Assembly: GCA_934635225.1 (NCBI GenBank)
Contig: CAKTYZ010000007.1
Span: 62,001 to 126,000, forward strand
Direction of reading: 5' to 3'
Length of the DNA stretch: 64,000 nucleotides
Source of the DNA: an uncultured Kiritimatiellota bacterium
GTDB lineage: Bacteria > Verrucomicrobiota > Kiritimatiellia > RFP12 > UBA1067
Below the pieces are notes generated by a model. It was given only the letters and a program-made list of their open reading frames with translations. It was not told the origin of the DNA and did not search any database. A program made the translations under genes and the position numbers. Below are positions 36,801 to 43,481 of the stretch, in pieces; the first letter of the stretch is position 1; each line of letters begins with the position of its first letter.

Positions 36801-36913
36801 CGCCGCTATCTCGTCCCCGTCGATCTCCTCGAGCGCCTCCGCCAGACGGCGGACAGTGGAGAGGAAACGGACACGGCGAAGTGGATGACCCGATAGACAG
36901 ACGAGAATCAGAT
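36801..36913. repeat. 113-bp dispersed repeat, copy B
   Basis: Identical to 29637-29749. Here it is separated by 178 bp from the adjoining 85-bp transposase-tail repeat that directly follows it in copy A, so copy B carries an insertion relative to A. Confidence 0.85.
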
Positions 36914-37003
36914 GAAGGTCTTTCTCATTCGTCTGTGTGTGTGCCGAACCTTAAGAAATGTGCTGCAATACACAAGCCATGAAAGCATTTGATTCGGAAG
37001 TCG

Positions 37004-37087
37004 GACAGGAGGTTTCCGTCTTGAGGGAGGCGGGACGCGTTCGTGGGTTGGCGTCGGCGCGTTGACCGCAAGGCGAGGAACGGCATG
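37004..37087. repeat. 84-bp dispersed repeat, copy 2
   Basis: Identical to 19140-19223. It lies inside the segment that interrupts repeat B relative to copy A. Confidence 0.8.
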
Positions 37088-37091
37088 GGAA

Positions 37092-37176
37092 ATCGACGGA
37101 CATCGGGTTCCTCGTGGATGGTGGCAATCCCATGACCTGCCTCTCTTCTTTGCTGACCCGTTAGATATTGCCATTT
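37092..37176 (-). pseudogene. Transposase-tail remnant, second copy
   Basis: 85 bp matching 29750-29834 with two mismatches. The minus-strand piece reads MGLPPSTRNPMSVD. Too short to be a gene; it is element debris. Confidence 0.65.
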
Positions 37177-37179
37177 GGG

Positions 37180-37196
37180 GGCGAAATCCCCGGCTG
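37180..37196. repeat. 17-bp repeat before an extended -10 promoter
   Basis: GGCGAAATCCCCGGCTG also occurs at 46890-46906. Both copies lie about 30-34 bp upstream of a TGnTATAAT promoter and could form a small GGGG/CCCC hairpin. Confidence 0.5.
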
Positions 37197-37225
37197 GAGC
37201 CCGCTTTACAAGCCCAAGCCAAAAC

Positions 37226-37234
37226 TGCTATAAT
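37226..37234 (+). promoter_or_regulatory. Extended -10 promoter of the kinase/sigma operon
   Basis: TGCTATAAT, about 239 nt before the kinase ATG, leaving a long leader. Confidence 0.5.
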
Positions 37235-37472
37235 GTCGGCAACAAGCAAGAAAGCCTCGTCAGCGCAGGGCTATGCAACGGGTGTTGCACTGGCTAATGG
37301 ATGGCGGGAGCCGAAAGGTGCGCGACTCATGCGAACGAGAAATGCGAAAGCGATGCTGAATGTTTCAATCTTGTCGGGGGAACGGTGGATTCTCCGCCCG
37401 GCCTGTTTGCTGTTGACGCCGCCCTGGTGTGGCTTGGCGGCGACGCCGTGCGCCCTGTCGTGACGGAACGAG
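37235..37472 (+). other. Candidate structured 5' leader RNA of the kinase/sigma operon
   Basis: No ORF with support. The segment is rich in potential helices: TGCAAC-GGGT-GTTGCA at 37274-37289, a GNRA-type GC-GAAA-GC at 37344-37351, and GCCGCC/GGCGGC at 37418-37441 shortly before the ATG. It matches no riboswitch I can name. The stretch near GGTGCGCGACTC vaguely resembles a group II intron 5' end, but this is not demonstrated. Confidence 0.35.
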
Positions 37473-38552
37473 ATGTGTGCGCACGCCATGCTTTTCCGTG
37501 AAGGAGACGAAATCGGGCCGTATCGCATTGTCCGTGCGCTGGGGCAGGGCGGCATGGGGACCGTGTACGAGGTCGAGCATGCGAAGCTCGGCGTGCATTA
37601 CGCGCTGAAGACGTTCACGCTTGACCATGGTCACGTCGATCTCTTCCGCAGGCGGTTCCTGGCCGAAGGCAAGGTCCTGGCGCGGCTTCGGCATCCGCAC
37701 ATCGCGCGTGTCTTCGACCTCGACATCCTTGAAGGCGGTGCGCTCGCCTACTTTGTCATGGATCTTGTCCATTACAAGGACGGCGTGTCCTATACGCTCG
37801 CCGACCTGGAGGTCGGCGGCGCCGACGAGGAGCATCTTGTCCGCTGGTTCGTCCAACTCGCGTCGGCGCTCGACTACATTCATGGCCTTGGAATCGTCCA
37901 TCGCGACATCAAGCTCGACAACATCCTTCTCGATGACAAGGGAGGTGTGACGCTGGGCGATTTCGGCATCTCGAAGTTCGAGGGCGAGCGGATCCGCAGA
38001 GAGGTGGACGTGAGCCGCACGGTTGTCTCGACCGACGGCGGCGCGCGGGCGGGCGGCCTTGTCATGGGGACGGCCGGGTACATGGCCCCGGAGGTCTTAC
38101 GCGGACAGCCCGCGACGGGCGCCGCCGACGCCTATGCGCTCGGCGTCACGTTCTTTCGTCTCCTGACAGGCATCTGGTACGAACCCGACACGAACGTGTT
38201 GAATCTCCTGGCGCCGTTTGACGATGTTTGGTCGAAGATCCTGCCGCCGATGCTGGCGAGGGATCCTGCGGAACGTCCGGTGCGGCTTCTCCCGCTCGCG
38301 GAACGGCTCAGGACGGCGACGTGCGCGTCGATCGCGAAGACGGCCGTCACTTCGTCTGTTGGACGGGACGCGAGCCGCAGTCGGCTGCGATTAGGCTCCT
38401 GGCGCTCTTGCGGACGGCACGGGCTTGGCCTTGCGCTTCTTGCCGCCCTTTCGCTTGCCGTCGGAATCTTTGCGTGGAGGGCTTGGCGTCCTCAGGAGCA
38501 CTCGGCGGACTTCTACGACCATCTCCACGAAATTCCCACTTGCCTTTCATGA
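37473..38552 (+). CDS. Ser/Thr protein kinase with C-terminal membrane anchor
   Basis: 359 residues of Hanks type. The Gly-rich loop is LGQGGMGTVYE, the ATP lysine is K46 (YALKTF), the catalytic motif is HRDIKLDN with D145, and DFG and the APE equivalent (MAPEV) are present. One TM near 320-342 (LGLALLAALSLAVGIFAW) anchors it, leaving a ~15-residue outer tail. Starts at 37473 or 37488 are both possible. The stop overlaps the ECF sigma gene by ATGA. Kinase/ECF pairs of this kind are known in planctomycetes and relatives, where phosphorylation is thought to control the sigma factor. Confidence 0.9.
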   Translation: MCAHAMLFREGDEIGPYRIVRALGQGGMGTVYEVEHAKLGVHYALKTFTLDHGHVDLFRRRFLAEGKVLARLRHPHIARVFDLDILEGGALAYFVMDLVHYKDGVSYTLADLEVGGADEEHLVRWFVQLASALDYIHGLGIVHRDIKLDNILLDDKGGVTLGDFGISKFEGERIRREVDVSRTVVSTDGGARAGGLVMGTAGYMAPEVLRGQPATGAADAYALGVTFFRLLTGIWYEPDTNVLNLLAPFDDVWSKILPPMLARDPAERPVRLLPLAERLRTATCASIAKTAVTSSVGRDASRSRLRLGSWRSCGRHGLGLALLAALSLAVGIFAWRAWRPQEHSADFYDHLHEIPTCLS

Positions 38553-39163
38553 GCGCATTCCCCGAGACCCCTGTCACGTTGTTGGCGCGCCTTGCCGCGC
38601 GGGCCACCGGTCGTTCTGACGAGACGGCGTGGGTGCGGCTGTTCGAGCTCTACGAGCCGGCCATCCGCAAGTTCTCCGAACGGCACGGCGCGGGCGCAGA
38701 CGGCGAGGACGTTGCGCAGGAAATCTTCCTGAAGCTCGTCGACGTCCTGCGCGGCGGCGGCTTCAAGGTCGGGGGCGGGGCCGGGAAGTTCCGTTCGTAC
38801 CTCGCGACGCTCATTCGTCGCGAACTTGTCAGCCGCTGGCGGAAGGCTCAGGCGCGCGGCGGAGCGGGATGCCGTTCGCTGGACGATCCGGATGCGGGAA
38901 TCGACGTGCCGGTCGATTCCGAGACGGCGGCGGTCATTGACGCGAAGTGGCGGTTCGCGCGGCATGAGGCGGCGGTGGAACACGCACTCACGAAGACCGC
39001 GCTCTCGGAGCAGTCGAAGGCCGTCTACCGCGCCTACGTGCTGGAAGAACGCCCGATTGGCGAGGTCGCGTCGGCGTTCGGCCTCACGAACAACGCCGTC
39101 TCGCAGGTCAAGACGCGCGTCGAGCGGATGATTGCCGCAATCGAGGCCGAATATGGAGAGTAG
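38549..39163 (+). CDS. ECF-type RNA polymerase sigma factor
   Basis: 204 residues. Region 2 (FELYEPAIRKFSERHG; EDVAQEIFLKLVDVL; FRSYLATLIRRELVSRW) and region 4 (LSEQSKAVYRAYVLEE; IGEVASAFGLTNNAVSQVK) are both clear. No anti-sigma gene is adjacent; instead it is translationally coupled to the membrane kinase, so kinase signalling probably controls its activity. The longer open frame back to 38228 lies inside the kinase gene and is rejected. Confidence 0.9.
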   Translation: MSAFPETPVTLLARLAARATGRSDETAWVRLFELYEPAIRKFSERHGAGADGEDVAQEIFLKLVDVLRGGGFKVGGGAGKFRSYLATLIRRELVSRWRKAQARGGAGCRSLDDPDAGIDVPVDSETAAVIDAKWRFARHEAAVEHALTKTALSEQSKAVYRAYVLEERPIGEVASAFGLTNNAVSQVKTRVERMIAAIEAEYGE

Positions 39164-39185
39164 CCCAATTTCAAATTCCAAATTC

Positions 39186-39272
39186 AGGTCTGACCTAATT
39201 TTGTAATCCGCGTGGCAAAGCGGCTTCCACGGCAAAAATATGGTATACTGTTTTCAAAATCAGGTCAGACCT
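39186..39272. repeat. Palindrome pair upstream of the REP-associated transposase
   Basis: AGGTCTGACCT (39186-39196) and AGGTCAGACCT (39262-39272), two 11-bp palindromes embedded in A/T-rich context (CTAATTTTG and similar). They match the pair on the other side of the transposase. Confidence 0.8.
39241..39249 (+). promoter_or_regulatory. Extended -10-like promoter of the REP-associated transposase
   Basis: TGGTATACT, 39 nt before the ATG at 39289, lying between the two upstream palindromes. Confidence 0.4.
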
Positions 39273-39288
39273 AAATCTGGAAATCACA

Positions 39289-40389
39289 ATGGGCGTATCG
39301 AACTTTCGCATTCGGGAAACCGCTACGGTTCATCACATCCTGAACCGCATCGCGCATCGCGTCTTCTTTCTTCGAGACGAGGAGCGCAATGACTTCATTG
39401 AGATGATGCGGCGCGTTGCTGAATTCACCGGCGTCAAATTGCTCGGCTGGTGCGTCATGACCAATCATTTCCACATTCTTGCCTTTCTTCCTGAACGCGA
39501 AGAGATCTGCGAGGACGAGATCGTTCGACGCATTGGCATCCTGAAAGGAGTAAGCGCAGGCGAGGCCTTGCGGTCTAAACTGGAGAAGCTGCGTTCTGGC
39601 TCGTCTGAAGGCGATGCGGAAGTCCAGACGGTTCTTGACGGCTACAGGCGCCGGATGCACGACATCGGATCGTTCATGAAGATTCTCAAGCAATGGTTCA
39701 CGGAAGAGTACAATCGCCGCTCGTCGCATGTCGGCACGCTTTGGGAGTCCGCCTACATTGACCGTGCCGTTGCGTTCAAAACTGCGAGCATGGCGAAGGT
39801 GCTTGCCTACATTTGCCTCAACCCGATTCGCGGTGGCCTCTGCGCAAGGTATGACGAGTACGTCTGGTCGAGCCTGTACGCGGTGTCGCGGGGCGATCGG
39901 CTGGCGATTGACGGGCTCAGGTTCGTCTACGGCGAAGAGGCGGGTGTGGAGGAGATGAAGGAGGCGCTTTGTCGCCAAATGGATGTCATGCTGGACGCGG
40001 AGAAACGACAGTGGGCGCAGGAGGTCGCAAGACGGCGGGCGGCGGGCTATCCGGTGCCGGAGAATCCGCTTACGGACGAGGCCTATGTCGCGCAAGCGGC
40101 CGCCCATCTGGAGGAGGCCATTCGTGCAGGGACGACACTCCATGAACAGTCGCTCGTCTACAGGAAGTGCGAAGAGAGGCGCAAGGACATCCAGCGGCGG
40201 ATCGTCGAGGAAATTCGGAAGATGCCGATGGTGTCTGTCAGGGTCTTGTCCAGACGGGTGGGAGTTTCTGTGGCAACGGCCTATGAGTATGTCAGGGATC
40301 TTGTGTCAAGGGGAGTGCTAAGTCGTGAAAACCGAATGGATGGGTGGACGATTGACGAATCGGAATTTATAAAATTAGGTCTGACCTGA
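39289..40389 (+). CDS. REP-associated tyrosine transposase (RAYT, Y1/HUH family)
   Basis: 366 residues. The Y1 transposase core is at about 10-190: HHILNRIAHRVFFL, the HUH motif in VMTNHFHILAF, GTLWESAYIDRAV and the Tyr-containing helix YICLNPIRGGL. A longer C-terminal part (~210-366) includes a helix-turn-helix-like stretch (VRVLSRRVGVSVATAYEYV). RAYTs are domesticated IS200/IS605-type enzymes that act on REP palindromes. Here two palindromes AGGTC-T/A-GACCT lie on each side, one overlapping the stop codon. Confidence 0.9.
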   Translation: MGVSNFRIRETATVHHILNRIAHRVFFLRDEERNDFIEMMRRVAEFTGVKLLGWCVMTNHFHILAFLPEREEICEDEIVRRIGILKGVSAGEALRSKLEKLRSGSSEGDAEVQTVLDGYRRRMHDIGSFMKILKQWFTEEYNRRSSHVGTLWESAYIDRAVAFKTASMAKVLAYICLNPIRGGLCARYDEYVWSSLYAVSRGDRLAIDGLRFVYGEEAGVEEMKEALCRQMDVMLDAEKRQWAQEVARRRAAGYPVPENPLTDEAYVAQAAAHLEEAIRAGTTLHEQSLVYRKCEERRKDIQRRIVEEIRKMPMVSVRVLSRRVGVSVATAYEYVRDLVSRGVLSRENRMDGWTIDESEFIKLGLT

Positions 40390-40477
40390 TTTTGTAATGT
40401 CATTGGCGGGAGGCGGATGCGTGTCATGTTGAAGAGGCGGTGAGAACAAGATGCAATTTCAAAATTAGGTCTGACCT
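40377..40477. repeat. Palindrome pair downstream of the REP-associated transposase
   Basis: AGGTCTGACCT at 40377-40387 (overlapping the transposase stop) and at 40467-40477, both preceded by AAAATT. With the upstream pair they bracket the transposase like a REP doublet unit. Confidence 0.8.
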
Positions 40478-40504
40478 GAATTTAGACAACAAGGAGAAGC
40501 GAAA

Positions 40505-41968
40505 ATGAAGAGAATCGTGTTGGTTTTGGGTGCGTTTGGCGCGGTTGCGGCGGTTGCGATGCCGACGCGCGAGGAGCTTGTCGTGGCGCAGAAGGCGGTG
40601 AAGGCGGCCACGGCGGCGGACGTTCTGGCCCTCAAGGAGGGCGAGAGGAAGCCGGGGGACGTGGCGGCGGCGCATGTCGCGCTCGCCGAACAGGCGGCGA
40701 CGGAGGCCGAGGCTTATCTCTTCCTGCAGGGCGCGTTCGGCCTTTACGCGAAGGCGAAGGCGTACGACGCGGCGGCGGATGTCCTTGAGAAGATGTCGCA
40801 CATGATTTCGGATCTGCGTCCCGACGTCATCCTTGAGCTCTGCGGCCGGGCGGCCATTCGTTCGCTGCGCGAGAAGTCGCCGCGCCTCTACGCCATCCGG
40901 GAGGCCGCGCGCCAGTCGGCACAGGAGAACCGGGGGCGCTCCGCGTCCGAAAAGGCTGCGAGCGCCGCCCTGCCGGAAGTCGAAGGCGGCGATCCGTACA
41001 AGTTCGTCCTCGACGCGAAGAAGAACGTAGCCGTCGAGCTTGCCGCCTGTCCGCCGGGAGAAATCAAGATGTGGGAGACTTCACACAAGAATAGCGACAA
41101 CCAGAAGGTTCACCTCTTGCGTCTCACGTATCCGTTCCTCATGATGACGGGGCAGATGACCTTTGGCGAAATTGAGGCAATCGACGCAAAGATCGCCGAC
41201 AAGGTCAAGCGCCGCTATTTTAACGCCTATGATCCTGCGTTCAAGAACTTTGCCGAGGCCCATCGCCTTGTGGATGGCTTGATGGCGGCATCCGTGAAAT
41301 TAGGGGAAGTGGAGGCTTTGCTCAAGAAGTTGAACGAGCAGGTCTGGCGGCAGCCCAAATTCCGGGCGTTCAAGGGCTATGCGTTCAGGCTTGCGACCGA
41401 GGCGGAGCACCAGTATGCGCTTTGCGCCAGCCGGGATTTTGGCGGGATGACCGCCTTGGATGGCAAGGACTGGCGAAAGGCCTACTGGCAGGCGCAGGAG
41501 GCATTCCCCAAGTCGGTGCTGGACGGCTTGAAGCGAGACTGGGAATATCCGCTTCCGACGCGATCCTACGTTCAGGAGACGTTCAGGGGGAACGGCTGGG
41601 GGATTGACGCAATGATGCGCGAGCTCCACAATGCCGTGTGCGACACGATTCCCCTTGTCATGAACGAGAAATCCGGGAAGCCCGCCTGGCGGATCGACGG
41701 CTGCGACGGGCCCGTGGCGGACGTGTCACAGTATGCGTCCGAGGAAGTCGATCCCGTCCACCTGTTCAAGGGGAAGAAGGCACATCGCGTGTCCCTTGCG
41801 GGGACGCACTGGAAGTGCCAGATGAGGGACGCCTTGGCGGATTCCCCCAAGGCGGATATCGGCCCCGTCCGCCTCGTCTTCGCGCCGAAGCTCTCGGCGC
41901 TGAACGTGTATCCGCGCACGGCGAAGGCCGGCCCGCTGAAGGCCGTCGGCGGCGCGGCTGAAAAATAA
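40505..41968 (+). CDS. Secreted protein with divergent formylglycine-generating-enzyme-like (SUMF1) domain
   Basis: 487 residues. Signal peptide MKRIVLVLGAFGAVAAVAMP, then an Ala/Glu-rich helical region (~20-150). The C-terminal part from ~175 follows the FGE-sulfatase fold pattern: CPPGEIKMWETSHKN, LLRLTYPFLMMTGQMTFGEIEAI, and YAFRLATEAEHQYAL, where the family has FRLPTEAEWEYA. The usual NVWEW block and active cysteine pair are not evident, so this is more likely a binding relative than an active FGE. The RBS is AAGGAGAAG. It lies directly after the palindrome pair. Confidence 0.55.
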   Translation: MKRIVLVLGAFGAVAAVAMPTREELVVAQKAVKAATAADVLALKEGERKPGDVAAAHVALAEQAATEAEAYLFLQGAFGLYAKAKAYDAAADVLEKMSHMISDLRPDVILELCGRAAIRSLREKSPRLYAIREAARQSAQENRGRSASEKAASAALPEVEGGDPYKFVLDAKKNVAVELAACPPGEIKMWETSHKNSDNQKVHLLRLTYPFLMMTGQMTFGEIEAIDAKIADKVKRRYFNAYDPAFKNFAEAHRLVDGLMAASVKLGEVEALLKKLNEQVWRQPKFRAFKGYAFRLATEAEHQYALCASRDFGGMTALDGKDWRKAYWQAQEAFPKSVLDGLKRDWEYPLPTRSYVQETFRGNGWGIDAMMRELHNAVCDTIPLVMNEKSGKPAWRIDGCDGPVADVSQYASEEVDPVHLFKGKKAHRVSLAGTHWKCQMRDALADSPKADIGPVRLVFAPKLSALNVYPRTAKAGPLKAVGGAAEK

Positions 41969-42015
41969 TCGAGATTCCGCTGTCATTCTGCGTCGGCGCG
42001 TGCGTGTCTGTCTAT

Positions 42016-42081
42016 GCGACCGGTATCCCGAAGGGGAGACCGAGGTTGTGGCGCTGCCCTCCCTTCGGGCATACCAGTCGC
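42016..42081. repeat. Imperfect 22-bp inverted repeat (hairpin) between genes
   Basis: GCGACCGGTATCCCGAAGGG on the left and the complement of GCGACTGGTATGCCCGAAGG on the right form a long stem around a ~21-nt loop, just before the FRG-domain gene. It could be an element end, terminator or RNA hairpin. Confidence 0.6.
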
Positions 42082-42112
42082 CTCGGCGGAAACGCGGTGC
42101 GGGGATGTTCAG

Positions 42113-43048
42113 ATGAAATATGCAGAATGCCATTCGGTGGCGGACATCGTGCGCGAGGTCTTTGACCTCGTGCAATGGGATCGTTCACGCGCGCACGGCG
42201 GGCGCGTGGCTTACTATTTCCGTGGCGAGAACGCAAACCACGAAGGCGGGGACGATGTGCCGCGCGATCTCTTGACGCCGGGAATCTATCGTGGCGACTC
42301 GTTGCTGAAATTCGAGCCGGAGATCTTCAACGAGGCGCTGCGGGTATTCCCGGAGGAGTTCGTGCGAGACCGAACGACCTTCGAGATCCTGACGCGCATG
42401 CAACACTACGGCTATCCCACGCGGCTTCTGGACGTCACGCCCAAGCTGATGACGGCGATTGGGATGGTGCGTTCGCAGAGAGGGCGGAATGGCGAAACGC
42501 GCAAACGCCAAAACGGGTTCATCCATGTCTTTCGCGTCAATGCGGATCGGATCAAGTACGGGACGAGCGATACGGTGACGGCCCTCAGCAACCTGGCGCG
42601 AATCAAGAGCGATCATGTGATGATCGAAGATCTTCGGTATTTGAAGGCCGAATGCAAAAACGAGCGGGCGGGGTTCTTCTGGGAGAAGGGGAGCCAGACG
42701 ACGGACGCACTGGAACGGGACGTCCAGAAGGTCTGGTGTGTCCGCCCGATGGTGAACAACATCCGCGTCAATTTCCAGGCGGGCGAGTTCTTCCTCTTCG
42801 GATGCCATGACCAGAAGAAACCGCTGCAGGCGACCTTTGCCGAGTCGGAATACGACGATTCGCGCTCACCGACCGAGGGAATCGCGCGAATCGGCATCCT
42901 GACCGTCACGCCGCGCGCCAAGGAGGAGATGGATGATTTCGTGGAATGCCTTGACATTGGCGATGAGCGTCTTTATCCCGATTTCGCTCATCATTCAGAG
43001 ATGCTACGTGAGAAATACGAGAAGGAGACGGCAAATGGGAATGGATGA
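42113..43048 (+). CDS. FRG-domain protein
   Basis: 311 residues with the FRG signature: YYFRGEN near residue 35 and MQHYGYPTRLLDVTP near residue 100, then IHVFRVNAD. FRG domains occur in phage-defence and toxin-like contexts; the biochemical activity is not settled. The start at 42113 is chosen because it begins the conserved part; an open frame back to 42014 runs through the inverted repeat. The 3' end overlaps the next small gene by 14 nt, so the two are probably a functional pair. Confidence 0.78.
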   Translation: MKYAECHSVADIVREVFDLVQWDRSRAHGGRVAYYFRGENANHEGGDDVPRDLLTPGIYRGDSLLKFEPEIFNEALRVFPEEFVRDRTTFEILTRMQHYGYPTRLLDVTPKLMTAIGMVRSQRGRNGETRKRQNGFIHVFRVNADRIKYGTSDTVTALSNLARIKSDHVMIEDLRYLKAECKNERAGFFWEKGSQTTDALERDVQKVWCVRPMVNNIRVNFQAGEFFLFGCHDQKKPLQATFAESEYDDSRSPTEGIARIGILTVTPRAKEEMDDFVECLDIGDERLYPDFAHHSEMLREKYEKETANGNG

Positions 43049-43436
43049 TAAGAAGCAGCTTTTCTGGGTCACAGAGGGATATCTGAAGGAGGTGGCTGTG
43101 CCATTTGGAAATTCCACGCAATGTGAGGTTGAATTGGAGCCGGCTGTACCATTTAAGATAGATTCGGGAGGACAGAATGGCATTTTGTTTATCCTTTTTG
43201 AACAACAGCTAATGAAACAGTTTCCTGGGTTGAATTCACTTATCGGAGATTCAAAAGGCCACAAGGAATTACGAGCTATTGTCATGTCGCAAACTTGTCG
43301 CTTTTGCGTCTCGAAGATTTCTGATTGCATTGGAATGGCAATGCAACTTATGTCGTTGAAATCAACGCGACAGAAAGTGCGAATTTGGCTATCTGTTCCA
43401 GACCAGCGGAGCGTTGCTCGTGTCGATGCGATTTGA
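43035..43436 (+). CDS. Small protein overlapping the FRG gene, unknown function
   Basis: 133 residues with no recognised domain and no signal peptide; motif-like stretches are GGQNGILFILFEQQLM and MSQTCRFCVSKISDCIG (three Cys). Base composition is visibly more AT-rich than the housekeeping genes, suggesting recent acquisition. It starts inside the FRG gene with GAGAAGGAGA upstream, so translation is coupled. It could be an antidote, partner or immunity factor (inference). Confidence 0.6.
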   Translation: MGMDDKKQLFWVTEGYLKEVAVPFGNSTQCEVELEPAVPFKIDSGGQNGILFILFEQQLMKQFPGLNSLIGDSKGHKELRAIVMSQTCRFCVSKISDCIGMAMQLMSLKSTRQKVRIWLSVPDQRSVARVDAI

Positions 43437-43481
43437 TTCCAAAGTCAAAGATTAAGGCGTTATGAAAGGATGATGTAAGAA

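Noticed and set aside
37235..37472. Group II intron or known riboswitch upstream of the kinase
   Set aside because: Only a vague likeness (GGTGCGCGACTC start, GNRA loops); no domain V, no intron protein and no aptamer consensus could be recognised.
38228..38548. Longer sigma-factor frame beginning inside the kinase gene
   Set aside because: The extra 107 residues have no sigma-factor features and overlap coding kinase sequence; ATG 38549 overlaps the kinase stop in the usual ATGA style.
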